Source: DATMTS01 sp035564555
Lineage (GTDB): Bacteria; Actinomycetota; Actinomycetes; Actinomycetales; Microbacteriaceae
Direction of reading: 5' to 3'
Assembly (NCBI GenBank): GCA_035564555.1
Contig: DATMTS010000113.1
Span: 1 to 54,991, forward strand
Length of the DNA stretch: 54,991 nucleotides
Shown: positions 8,560 to 16,584 of the stretch, piece by piece
Position numbering within the stretch: the first letter of the stretch is position 1
Layout of the letters: every line of letters begins with the position of its first letter
Program-made: the position numbers and the translations under genes
Notes under the pieces: generated by a model
Seen by the model: the letters and a program-made list of their open reading frames with translations, nothing else
The model's database searches: none
What the model was told of the DNA's origin: nothing

Positions 8560-8763
8560 TCAGAGCGGACGGATGTTCTCCGCCTGCGGCCCCTTGGGGC
8601 TGGATGCGACGTCGTATTCGACCTTCTGCGCTTCCTCGAGGCTGCGGTATCCGCCGCCAGCGATCGCGCTGAAGTGGGCGAAGACGTCGGCGCTGCCATC
8701 GTCGGGGGCAATGAAGCCGAAGCCCTTTTCTGAGTTGAACCATTTGACGGTGCCAGTGGCCAT
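8560..8763 (-). CDS. cold-shock domain protein
   Basis: A 67-residue single-stranded nucleic-acid-binding protein of the CspA family. It starts MATGTVKWFNSEKGFGFIAP, which includes RNP1 (KGFGFI), and has RNP2 as DVFAHFSAI. The final part, QKVEYDVASSPKGPQAENI, is normal for the family. It probably acts as an RNA chaperone. It lies 116 bp downstream of a desaturase gene on the same strand, an arrangement suggestive of a response to cold. Confidence 0.96.
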   Translation of the reverse strand: MATGTVKWFNSEKGFGFIAPDDGSADVFAHFSAIAGGGYRSLEEAQKVEYDVASSPKGPQAENIRPL

Positions 8764-8879
8764 GATGCTGTCTTTCTGTTGATATTCTTCAGCCGCGGTT
8801 GCGGCGGGGTGACCACGCCGTTGCCGGCGTGGACGATCGGGGAGCGCGGGATGCGCTCGGGTGGATGCCGGTCGAAAGT

Positions 8880-9959
8880 TCAGACACGGCGGAACTGTTC
8901 GACCATGGGGCAGTCGAACGGGTCGCGGGCGGCGAGGCCGACCCGGTTGAGATAGGCGATCACGATGCCGTACGAACGCACGAGTGTGGTCTCAGTGTAC
9001 GGAACATCGTTGGCGCGGCAATGCTCGCGCACGATGAGGCGGGCTTTGGCCAGGTGCGGCCGCGGCATGCTGGGGAAGAGGTGGTGTTCCACCTGATAGT
9101 TCAGGCCGCCCATCAGCAGCGACGCCCACCAACCTCCGGAGATGTTGCGGGAGGTGCGTACCTGCTTGCTGAAGAAGTCGAGCTTTGCGTCGCGCGGGAT
9201 GATCGGCATGCCCTTGTGGTTGGGCGCGAAGGATGCGCCCATGTAGATGCCGAACACGGCGAGCTGCACGCCGAGGAAGGCGAACCCCATGCCGACCGGC
9301 AGGAACCAGAACAGCACGGTCAGGTAGAGCGCGAAGCGTACGGCGATCAGCGTGATCTCGAGCTTGCGCCGCTTGACGGGCGCGGCGCCGAACAGGGTGC
9401 GCATCGCCGTGACATGCAGGTTGATGCCCTCGAGCATGAGCAGCGGGAAGAACAGGTATCCCTGCCGGCGGGTCACCCAGGCCAGCACGCCGCGCTGAGC
9501 GGCGGCATCCTCTTCGAGGAAGGAGATCGTGTCGAAAGCGATGTCCGGGTCTTTGCCGACCTGATTGGGGTTCGCGTGATGCTTGGTGTGCTTGGTCATC
9601 CACCACGCGTAGCTCATGCCGACGACCAACGTGCCGAGAACACGGCCGATGCGGTCGTTCGCCGGTCCAGAGGTCAGGATCTGCCGGTGTGCCGCCTCGT
9701 GAGCGAGGAAGGCGAACTGGGTGAAGACCAGTCCGAGGCCCCCGGCGATCAGCAGCTGATACCAGCTGTCGCCCAGCAGCACGAAGCCGAACCCGGCGCC
9801 GACCAGCGCCGCGAGCAGCACCGTGGCGACGCCGAGGTAGAACCAGGGGGTGCGACTGAGCAGCCCATCGTGCTTGACGCTCTGCGAAACGGCCGTGTAC
9901 GACTGCGTGATGTTCACGGACTCAGCGGTGCGGGGCTTCGTCGCCCTGATCGCACCCAT
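8880..9959 (-). CDS. membrane fatty-acid desaturase (acyl-CoA/front-end type)
   Basis: The enzyme introduces a double bond into an acyl chain with a di-iron centre. Three histidine boxes are present: HEAAH at 87-91, HTKHH at 124-128 and QVEHH at 289-293, and hydrophobic pairs lie between them. The QxxHH third box is that of the Delta5/Delta6-type family (cd03506-like), which also includes actinobacterial acyl-CoA desaturases. No cytochrome b5 domain is fused. The ATG at 9959 (MGAIRATKPR, 359 residues) has no good Shine-Dalgarno site; a GTG at 9917 is possible. The true substrate is not shown by the sequence. Confidence 0.88.
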   Translation of the reverse strand: MGAIRATKPRTAESVNITQSYTAVSQSVKHDGLLSRTPWFYLGVATVLLAALVGAGFGFVLLGDSWYQLLIAGGLGLVFTQFAFLAHEAAHRQILTSGPANDRIGRVLGTLVVGMSYAWWMTKHTKHHANPNQVGKDPDIAFDTISFLEEDAAAQRGVLAWVTRRQGYLFFPLLMLEGINLHVTAMRTLFGAAPVKRRKLEITLIAVRFALYLTVLFWFLPVGMGFAFLGVQLAVFGIYMGASFAPNHKGMPIIPRDAKLDFFSKQVRTSRNISGGWWASLLMGGLNYQVEHHLFPSMPRPHLAKARLIVREHCRANDVPYTETTLVRSYGIVIAYLNRVGLAARDPFDCPMVEQFRRV

Positions 9960-10122
9960 CCGGCCCGGGGCCAGGGAAGAGGCGGAAGTGATGAGAAAGA
10001 ATCCGTCCAGTGGGCGACCGGGGCCGCAGGTACACTCACGGCAAACCGCCGATCGCTGACCCCAGCCTACGGGTAAACCCCGGCAAACGCCTGGCAATGG
10101 TTCAAAGTCGTTATAGACGCGG

Positions 10123-10152
10123 GTTGCGGGACCGCGTCCGCGGTCCCGCAAC
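10123..10152. terminator. strong hairpin downstream of the Clp ATPase gene
   Basis: GTTGCGGGACCGCG (10123-10136) and CGCGGTCCCGCAAC (10139-10152) are perfect 14-base arms with a 2-base gap. It begins 16 bases after the Clp stop codon. There is no T-tract. Confidence 0.65.
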
Positions 10153-10168
10153 GGTCACGTATGCCGGT

Positions 10169-12751
10169 TCATGCTGCCGCGGGCATCCGCTGCACGGCCC
10201 CGTCCGCGGTGACCGTGAGTGAGCCATCATGCGTCTCGAGGGCGACCACGCCGCCGTCGGCCAGCGTGCCGGCGACCAGCAGATCCGCCACCCGATCGTC
10301 GACCTCGCGCTGGATGAGGCGGCGCAACGGCCGCGCCCCGAACTCGGGCTCGTACCCGCGCTCGGCGATCCAGTCCACGGCGTCATCGCTCACGGTCAGA
10401 GCGATCGAGCGCGACCGAAGGCGCGCCGCCGTGGCATCCAGGAGCAGACGCACGATGTCGCGCAACTGGCGCTGCTCGAGCTTGCGGAACAGCACGATCT
10501 CGTCGATACGGTTCAGGAACTCCGGGCGCATCGCCTCGCGCAGCTTGCCCATCACCCGGTCGCGCAGATCCTTCTCGGATGCGAAGCCGGCGGCATCCGC
10601 AGAGGCGCCCAGCGGCACGAAGCCGAGGGCTCCGCCGCGCGACGCCAGGAACTCGGAGCCGAGGTTGGACGTCATGATGACAACCGTGTTACGGAAGTCG
10701 ACGGTGCGACCCTGGCCGTCGGTCAGCCGGCCGTCGTCCAGAACCTGCAGCAACAGGTTGAAGACATCCGGATGGGCCTTCTCGATCTCGTCGAACAGCA
10801 GCACCGAGTACGGTTGGCGCCGCACTCGTTCGGTGAGCTGCCCGGCCTCGTCGTAGCCCACGTATCCGGGAGGCGCGCCGACGAGGCGGGCGACCGTGTG
10901 GCGTTCCCCGAACTCGCTCATGTCGAAGCGCAGCAGGTTCTCGGTGCCGGAACCGGAGGGCCCGAACAGTGAGGCGGCCAGTGCCTTGGCCAGTTCGGTC
11001 TTGCCGACACCGGTCGGGCCGAGGAAGAGGAAGCTGCCCACCGGCCGGCGCTCGTCGCCGAGGCCGGCACGGCTGCGCCGGACGGCCTTCGCCACTGCGG
11101 TCACCGCGTCGTCCTGACCGATCACGCGTTCGTGCAACTCGGATTCCAGTCGCGCCAGGCGCTGCCGGTCGGCGTCGCCGACCCGGTTCACCGGGATGCC
11201 CGTGGCGCGCGAGACGACCTCGGCGATCTGAGCGTCGTCCACCACGGCATCCGCTTCGGAGTGGTTCTCCAGCTCCGCCAATGAGGCCTGCACCTGGTCG
11301 ATCTCGTCGCGCAACCGGGAGGCGTCTTCGTAGTGCTCCGCCGACACCGCGGCGTTCTTCTCCGCCTCGAGTATCGCGAGCCGCTCGAGCAGTTCGCGGC
11401 CGTCGACGCGGTGGCCGAGCGACAGCCGCAGACGGGCGCCGGCCTGATCGATCAGGTCGATGGCCTTGTCGGGCAGGAACCGGTCGGAGATGTACCGTGC
11501 AGACAACTCGACGGCGGCGCGAAGTGCCTCATCGGTGTACCGCACACCGTGGTGCTGCTGGTAGGCGTCGCGCAGGCCGTGCAGGATCTGCACGGCGTCG
11601 TCGATATCCGGCTCGGCTATGGTCACGGGTTGGAAACGCCGCTCCAGTGCCGGGTCCTTCTCGATGCGGCGATACTCCTTGAGGGTCGTGGCCCCGACCA
11701 GGTGCAGATCGCCACGCGCCAGCCGCGGCTTGAGGATGTTGCCTGCGTCCATGCCGCCGGACTCGCCGGAGCCGCCCGCTCCGACGACGGTGTGCAACTC
11801 GTCGACGAAGACGATGGTCTCGTCGCGGTGCGCGGCGATCTCGTCCATCACCTTGGTCAGACGCTCTTCGAAGTCGCCGCGGAACCGGGTTCCGGCGAGC
11901 ATCCCCGCCAGATCGAGGGCGACGACGCGCTTCCCGCGAAGCTGATCCGGTACGGCTCCGTCGACGATGGCCTGGGCGATGCCATCCATGATCGCGGTCT
12001 TACCGACGCCCGCCTCGCCCACCAGCACCGGATTGTTCTTGGTGCGGCGAGAGAGGATCTCCACCGTCTGCTCGATCTCGCCGGCTCGCCCGATCACCGG
12101 GTCGAGCTCGCCGTTGCGTGCCAACGCTGTCAGATCGGTGCCGTAGGTGTCGAGCGTGGGGGTCTCGGATGCCGCGTCGGGCGCGGACGCCGTCGTGGGC
12201 TCGCCGCCGTCGTCGCCGACCGGCGCCGCCTGGCGCATCGCAGAGGTCAGCGCGTCGGGCGTGACGCCCGCGGACTGCAGCAACTGGCCGGCGGGGGAGT
12301 CCTGCGCGATCACGAGAGCGAAGAAGACGTGCTCCGGGTCGATGTAGGTCGAGCCCGAGGCGCGAGCGACCTGAAAGGCGTGGAACAGCGCGCGCTGAGC
12401 CGACGGGGTCAGGGCGGGTGCCACGTCGGCGCGTTGTTCGGAGGGATGAGGCAGTCGCTCGTCCGCCGCCGTGGCGATCCGCCGCGGGTCCGCACCGAGC
12501 CGGCGCACGGCATCCGCGATGGGCTCCTGCAGCACGATCACGCGCAGGATGTGCAGCGCGTCGAGTTCGCGGTGGCCGTGTTCCAGCGCGAATCGACCGG
12601 ACTCCGCAAGCAATTGCTGGGTGCGGCTGCTCAGAAAGCGCGAGATGTCGATCGAGCGCGACGATCTGGCGCGCTCACCCGCCAAATAGCGGGCTAGGAA
12701 CTCGTCGAACGCGTTGCCGTCGGCGTCCTCGGGCGTGAAGTTCTCGGGCAC
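10169..12751 (-). CDS. ATP-dependent Clp protease ATP-binding subunit (ClpC type)
   Basis: This 860-residue Hsp100 unfoldase has two Clp N-terminal repeats (about 40-175), a first AAA+ module with Walker A GEAGVGKT (245-252) and Walker B VFVDE, and a second with GPTGVGKT (578-585) and LLFDEIEKAHPDV. A short UVR-like coiled coil (about 460-495) replaces the long ClpB middle domain. The loop at Leu709-Gly710-Phe711 matches the LGF loop by which ClpC binds ClpP. It is therefore ClpC-like rather than ClpB, though regulated like a ClpB. The GTG start has GGAG five bases upstream. A HAIR element lies 22 bp upstream of the start. Confidence 0.9.
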   Translation of the reverse strand: MPENFTPEDADGNAFDEFLARYLAGERARSSRSIDISRFLSSRTQQLLAESGRFALEHGHRELDALHILRVIVLQEPIADAVRRLGADPRRIATAADERLPHPSEQRADVAPALTPSAQRALFHAFQVARASGSTYIDPEHVFFALVIAQDSPAGQLLQSAGVTPDALTSAMRQAAPVGDDGGEPTTASAPDAASETPTLDTYGTDLTALARNGELDPVIGRAGEIEQTVEILSRRTKNNPVLVGEAGVGKTAIMDGIAQAIVDGAVPDQLRGKRVVALDLAGMLAGTRFRGDFEERLTKVMDEIAAHRDETIVFVDELHTVVGAGGSGESGGMDAGNILKPRLARGDLHLVGATTLKEYRRIEKDPALERRFQPVTIAEPDIDDAVQILHGLRDAYQQHHGVRYTDEALRAAVELSARYISDRFLPDKAIDLIDQAGARLRLSLGHRVDGRELLERLAILEAEKNAAVSAEHYEDASRLRDEIDQVQASLAELENHSEADAVVDDAQIAEVVSRATGIPVNRVGDADRQRLARLESELHERVIGQDDAVTAVAKAVRRSRAGLGDERRPVGSFLFLGPTGVGKTELAKALAASLFGPSGSGTENLLRFDMSEFGERHTVARLVGAPPGYVGYDEAGQLTERVRRQPYSVLLFDEIEKAHPDVFNLLLQVLDDGRLTDGQGRTVDFRNTVVIMTSNLGSEFLASRGGALGFVPLGASADAAGFASEKDLRDRVMGKLREAMRPEFLNRIDEIVLFRKLEQRQLRDIVRLLLDATAARLRSRSIALTVSDDAVDWIAERGYEPEFGARPLRRLIQREVDDRVADLLVAGTLADGGVVALETHDGSLTVTADGAVQRMPAAA

Positions 12752-12772
12752 GAATACTCCTGTTTGTCGGAA

Positions 12773-12793
12773 CTTGAGTCGATTACACTCAAT
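12773..12793. promoter_or_regulatory. HAIR element (HspR operator)
   Basis: CTTGAGT-N7-ACTCAAT matches the HspR consensus CTTGAGT-N7-ACTCAAG at 13 of 14 positions. It lies just upstream of the Clp ATPase start, so HspR repression released by heat shock is likely. HspR itself is not encoded in the window. Confidence 0.85.
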
Positions 12794-12859
12794 TTCAACA
12801 AGGTGCGTCCGAGATTATTCCGCCCTATGGGTTGCAGCCTCGGCCTCGCATGGCGCGAG

Positions 12860-14017
12860 TCAGAAGAGCCGGCCGCGCAGTGCCCGCACCCGGGCGAGCG
12901 CCTGTTGGGCGTGACCCGGATTGAGAGTGCGCTGCTCCAGCGCGACGGTGAGTGCCTCAAGCGCTTCCTGGCCCTGACTCAGGTCGCGCGCGGAACAGAG
13001 CACGAGGTCCATGCCTGCCTGAGCCGAGAGCACCGCGCGCTGCCCCGAGTCGCCGAAGGCGTCGATCGCGCCGGCCTCGAGCGCGTCGGTGATCGTGACG
13101 CCGTCGAACCCCAATCGCCCGCGCAACTCGCCCTGCACGATCGCCGTCGAGAGGCCGGCCGGGTACACGGCATCGATCGCCGGATACAGAGCCCACGAGG
13201 TCATTACGAGGTCCACTCCCGCCGCGATCGCCGGCGCGAAGGCCGATTCGTCGATGGAGCGCAGTTCTTTCAGCGGCTGCGCCAAAGTCACGGGAGCGAG
13301 GTCGGTGTTCTCGCTGCGCGCCGCGGCTCCCAGCCCGGGAAAGTGCTTGGCGGTCGCGGCCACCCCCGCGTCCTGCTGCGCACGCACGAACTCGGCTCCC
13401 AACCGGCCGGCGACCGCAGGATCGGAACTGTACGACCGCTCCCACTGATCGTCGAAGTCGCCGGCCTCGCGGAACACGTCGAGCACCGGGGCGAGGTTCA
13501 GGTTCATGCCCACCTCGCGCAGCGCTGCCGCCGCGCCCGCGCCGGCCTTGGTCGCTTCGGCATCCGGGTCGGGGGCCAGGCCGATCTTCTTCTCGCTCAG
13601 GATCGGTTCCTGCCCGCGAAGACGTCGGATGTAGCCACCCTCCTGATCGGTCATGAACAGCAGCGGTTCGCGGACCGGGCTGTGGTCCTGTGCTGCTCGC
13701 AATTCGGCCACGACCGATGCGATCTGGGGCAGGCTCGTGATGTTCTCGCCGAAGAAGATCACGCCGCCCACCTCGCCGGCGGCGATCCCGTCGAGCAGGC
13801 TCACGGGCGGCGTGTCGCCGGGATACGAGAAGATCACCCGCTGTGCCGCCTGCTGACGGGTCGTCAGCTTCGCGTGCCATGGTGGTGCGGCCGATCTGCG
13901 CTCCGCCGCAAGCGCAGGGGCGGCGAGACCGGTACCCGCGAGGGCGATGCCCGCTGCGGCGCCGCCGGCCGCCTTGAGTGCGGCTCGGCGCGTGATGGAA
14001 GACTCGGGGATGTTCAT
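12860..14017 (-). CDS. exported glycoside hydrolase family 3 (beta-N-acetylhexosaminidase-like)
   Basis: The enzyme probably cleaves beta-linked sugars, perhaps N-acetylglucosamine from cell-wall fragments. It starts MNIPESSITRRAALKAAGG, a twin-arginine signal followed by a hydrophobic stretch and AAPALAAE. The GH3 motifs are TDQEGGYIRRL, KHFPGLG and VTITDALEAGAI, in which Asp is the expected nucleophile. The ATG at 14017 has GGAGG at 14022-14026. Length is 385 residues, the single-domain NagZ-like size. The cysteine-free N-terminus argues for secretion rather than lipidation. Confidence 0.88.
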   Translation of the reverse strand: MNIPESSITRRAALKAAGGAAAGIALAGTGLAAPALAAERRSAAPPWHAKLTTRQQAAQRVIFSYPGDTPPVSLLDGIAAGEVGGVIFFGENITSLPQIASVVAELRAAQDHSPVREPLLFMTDQEGGYIRRLRGQEPILSEKKIGLAPDPDAEATKAGAGAAAALREVGMNLNLAPVLDVFREAGDFDDQWERSYSSDPAVAGRLGAEFVRAQQDAGVAATAKHFPGLGAAARSENTDLAPVTLAQPLKELRSIDESAFAPAIAAGVDLVMTSWALYPAIDAVYPAGLSTAIVQGELRGRLGFDGVTITDALEAGAIDAFGDSGQRAVLSAQAGMDLVLCSARDLSQGQEALEALTVALEQRTLNPGHAQQALARVRALRGRLF

Positions 14018-14068
14018 CGTTCCTCCAATCCGTTCGTCGCTGCACCGCGACGAAACCATGCCCTCTCG

Positions 14069-14097
14069 ACGCTGGCACCACCCCGTCCGGGTGTCAA
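14069..14097 (-). promoter_or_regulatory. promoter of the GH3 gene
   Basis: Minus strand TTGACA (14097-14092), 17-bp spacer, CAGCGT (14074-14069). The -35 is part of the longer CCCTTGACACC element seen in several gaps of this window. Confidence 0.5.
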
Positions 14098-14124
14098 GGG
14101 AACGAGGTGCGGAGGAAACGAAGG

Positions 14125-14991
14125 TCAGCGCGCTTGTACAAGCCGGATCAGACGTGCCGTGCTGCTCTCGTCGAGTTCGGCGATCGAACTGCGGGATTTC
14201 ACGAAATCCGAGAACGAGCGGTAACCGATGGCGCGCTCGCTGAATGAGGGGTCCATCCGCTTCATCTGCGTCTTCACCGCGGAACTGTGCAGCCACTCCG
14301 CGTCGTCCTTCTCGTGGCCGATGCGCAAGGCGCGCTCCAGCAGGCGGGTGGCGTCGGCTTGCGGGTCGCGCTCCGGTTCGAGCTCGGGCGTGGCGGGTTC
14401 TGGCTCACGCTCCGCTTCCGGTTCGTTCGGCAAGGCGTCGTAGCTGACGAACTCGTCGCACGCCGCTGCGAGGGAACGGGCGGTCGAGCCGGCCACGCCG
14501 ATGCCCACGACGTATCGTCCGAGACGTTTGCAGCGCTGCGCCAGTGGCACATAATCGGAATCGCCGGCGACGATCACGACGTGGGTGAGATCCGGCAGCC
14601 GGAACATGTCCTCGACGGTGTCGACGGCGAGCCGGATGTCGGCTCCGTTCTTCGCATAAGCGGCGGCGGGGAACAACTGCACGAGGTCGACCGCTCTGGC
14701 CACCAGTTGTCCGCGGTATCCCGCGTTCACCGGAGCGGACCAGTCGGCGTACGCGCGGGTGAGCACGAGTGTGCCGAACGACGAGGCGAAGTCGATGATC
14801 GCCCCGACATCGACCGTGCCGGCTTCCAGTCGCTTCACGATCTCCGGGTCGGCAGCACGCTCGACCTCTCCGAAACCGCGGGCTCGGTCGCGCTGGAACT
14901 GGTTGCGGCCGTGCACCTGGTCGTACCGGGAGATGACGATGTTGTCGAAGTCGATGTACACCGCGACACGCGGATCAGTGGGCTCGGCCAT
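14125..14991 (-). CDS. NYN domain and OST-HTH/LOTUS domain protein
   Basis: A predicted PIN-like ribonuclease of 288 residues. The N-terminal NYN (LabA/DUF88) domain has the acidic residues Asp14, Asp16 and Asn17 in VYIDFDNIV, Asp118 and Asp124 in GADIRLAVDTVEDM, and Asp144/Asp146 in VAGDSDYVPL. After an acidic, proline-rich linker (about 168-205) comes an OST-HTH/LOTUS RNA-binding domain (about 210-285) with KRMDPSFSERAIGYRSFSDFV. The combination points to RNA cleavage or binding. The ATG at 14991 follows GGAGGG. The cellular target is unknown. Confidence 0.9.
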   Translation of the reverse strand: MAEPTDPRVAVYIDFDNIVISRYDQVHGRNQFQRDRARGFGEVERAADPEIVKRLEAGTVDVGAIIDFASSFGTLVLTRAYADWSAPVNAGYRGQLVARAVDLVQLFPAAAYAKNGADIRLAVDTVEDMFRLPDLTHVVIVAGDSDYVPLAQRCKRLGRYVVGIGVAGSTARSLAAACDEFVSYDALPNEPEAEREPEPATPELEPERDPQADATRLLERALRIGHEKDDAEWLHSSAVKTQMKRMDPSFSERAIGYRSFSDFVKSRSSIAELDESSTARLIRLVQAR

Positions 14992-15067
14992 GGTTGTGTT
15001 CCCTCCGAAGGCGTAGCCCCAGTCTGGCCGAGGAGACGGCAGGCGACAACGCGCCGCGCAGAGCCGC

Positions 15068-15097
15068 TTGACCTTGACCCGAGGGGCACGGTTTAGC
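15068..15097 (+). promoter_or_regulatory. MerR-type promoter and dyad operator
   Basis: TTGACC (15068-15073) and TTTAGC (15092-15097) are 18 bp apart. An imperfect dyad, ACCTTGACCC (15071-15080) and GGGGCACGGT (15083-15092), matches at 8 of 10 positions and lies between them, as in MerR-activated promoters. It probably serves autoregulation of the following operon. Confidence 0.65.
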
Positions 15098-15126
15098 GTT
15101 GCTTCCGCAGGGAGAGGGGTCGACGG

Positions 15127-15543
15127 ATGCGAATCGGCGAACTGGCGATGCGCGCGGGCGTTACGGTCAAGGCGGTGCGCTACTACGAGGCGACCGGCGT
15201 GATCCACGCCGAGCGATCGGCCAACGGGTACCGCGATTACGACGAAGCGCACGTCGGGCTGGTGCGCGAGATCCACGAACTCGGAACGCTCGGCATCCGG
15301 GTCGGGGAGACCCGTCCGTTCCTGGACTGCCTGCTTGCCGGCAACGGACGGGCCGACGACTGCGCCGACTCGATCAGCACGTATCGTGCTGCGCTGGTCG
15401 AGACCGACGAACGCATCTCGGCGCTGCTCGCCCGGCGTGAGGCGCTCTCGGCGCTGCTGGCCTCCGCCGAGGCGCGGGCAGAGCCGGGATGCCAGTTCGC
15501 AGCTGCCCGACCCCGGACTCCGAGCCAGCAAGGAGCATCATGA
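15127..15543 (+). CDS. MerR family transcriptional regulator
   Basis: This 138-residue regulator has a MerR winged helix at the N-terminus (MRIGELAMRAGVTVKAVRYY, then GYRDYDEAHV), followed by a dimerisation coiled coil. Three cysteines lie outside the DNA-binding domain: in FLDCLLAG, in RADDC and in PGCQF. They could sense metal or redox state. GGAGAGGGG precedes the ATG. Its stop overlaps the ATG of a thioredoxin gene, which makes thiol stress a reasonable guess for its signal. Confidence 0.9.
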   Translation: MRIGELAMRAGVTVKAVRYYEATGVIHAERSANGYRDYDEAHVGLVREIHELGTLGIRVGETRPFLDCLLAGNGRADDCADSISTYRAALVETDERISALLARREALSALLASAEARAEPGCQFAAARPRTPSQQGAS

Positions 15544-15875
15544 TCAACGAAACAAGAACGATCCGCTCTGCCACCGATGCGACGTTCGAGACGGAGGTGC
15601 TGCGGGCTCCGGGAACCGTCCTGGTCGAGTTCTGGGCGGAATGGTGCGGCCCGTGCCGTGCGCTCACGCGGATCCTCGAAGCGGTCGCCGCCGGGCATCC
15701 GGAACTGACGATCGTCTCGATCAACGCTGACGAGAATCCGCAGACCGCCGCCGCGTATCACGCGATGGCGTTGCCGACGATGAAGGTCGTCCGAGCCGGC
15801 GAGGTGCTGCGCACCATCGTCGGCGCGCAGCCGCAAGGAGCGCTCGAGGCGCAACTGGCGCCGTATCTGGCCTGA
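15540..15875 (+). CDS. thioredoxin
   Basis: A 111-residue thiol-disulfide reductant. The active site is WAEWCGPCRAL, and the conserved cis-proline is in MALPTMKVV. The ATG at 15540 overlaps the merR stop (ATGA), with AGGAG at 15531-15535. It is the second gene of a two-gene operon with a cysteine-containing MerR regulator. It lacks the buried Asp in the usual KVD position of Trx1, so it may be a specialised paralogue. Confidence 0.93.
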   Translation: MINETRTIRSATDATFETEVLRAPGTVLVEFWAEWCGPCRALTRILEAVAAGHPELTIVSINADENPQTAAAYHAMALPTMKVVRAGEVLRTIVGAQPQGALEAQLAPYLA

Positions 15876-15896
15876 CGCCGCCCGCGTTCGACCGAC

Positions 15897-16478
15897 TCAG
15901 CGCGGCGGACGGTCGATGCGGGAGTCGTCGCCGAGGCGATGCCAGGTGCGGTTGTGGTACACCAGCGGGTGGCCCTCATGCACTTCGTCGGGAGTGTGCA
16001 ATCGCGTCTGCAGCGCGTGCACGGCCACCACTGTCGATGAGCCGGCGACCATGCGGTCGATGACGCGTCCGCGGATCCAGGTGTGCACCGCAGGGAAGTA
16101 CGGTTCGCCCGTGATCAGTCTGTCCCAGATGCTCGTGTCGGCGAACCGGTCGATGCCGCTGGTGGCGCACAACTCCGCGATCTCCAACTGCTCCGACTCC
16201 AGCAGATGAACGACGACGGTCTCGGCTCGGGCGATCGCCGGCGCGCTCGAGGAATCGTTGGCGATCGAGAACACGAGCAGCGGAGGCTCGGCGCTGACCG
16301 AGAAGACGCTCGTGGCGGTCAGGCCGATCGGGCCGTCGCCTGCGTCGGCCGTGATGACCGCCACGCCCGCCGGATGCTGCCGGAAAGCGAGCTTGAACTC
16401 CTGCGGAGTCAGCCCGCCGATCTGGTCGGGCGTATGCATGCCGTCATCACGCCGCGGCGACGCGTTGCCCTGTGTCAT
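15897..16478 (-). CDS. flavin reductase domain (flavin-binding split barrel) protein
   Basis: This 193-residue protein has the flavin reductase-like FMN-binding split barrel: FRQHPAGVAVITADAGDGPIG, TATSVFSVSAEPPLLVFSI and VHLLESEQLEIAELCATSG. Such proteins use NAD(P)H to reduce free flavin for a partner monooxygenase. AGGAGG (16484-16489) is five bases upstream of the ATG. No partner oxygenase lies next to it, so the role is open. Confidence 0.88.
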   Translation of the reverse strand: MTQGNASPRRDDGMHTPDQIGGLTPQEFKLAFRQHPAGVAVITADAGDGPIGLTATSVFSVSAEPPLLVFSIANDSSSAPAIARAETVVVHLLESEQLEIAELCATSGIDRFADTSIWDRLITGEPYFPAVHTWIRGRVIDRMVAGSSTVVAVHALQTRLHTPDEVHEGHPLVYHNRTWHRLGDDSRIDRPPR

Positions 16479-16584
16479 CCGATCCTCCTGCCGGTTCCAG
16501 CTTCGTCGCACCGGCCTCGAAAGCGCAAACCGGGCGGCGCCCTGCGCTATTCCCTGTGCGTACCTGGCCGGCGTCGTCTCGTGG

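Noticed and set aside
12764..14224. Plus-strand frame of 486 codons over the GH3 gene
   Set aside because: It has low-complexity composition typical of high-GC antisense frames, and GH3 motifs are on the other strand.
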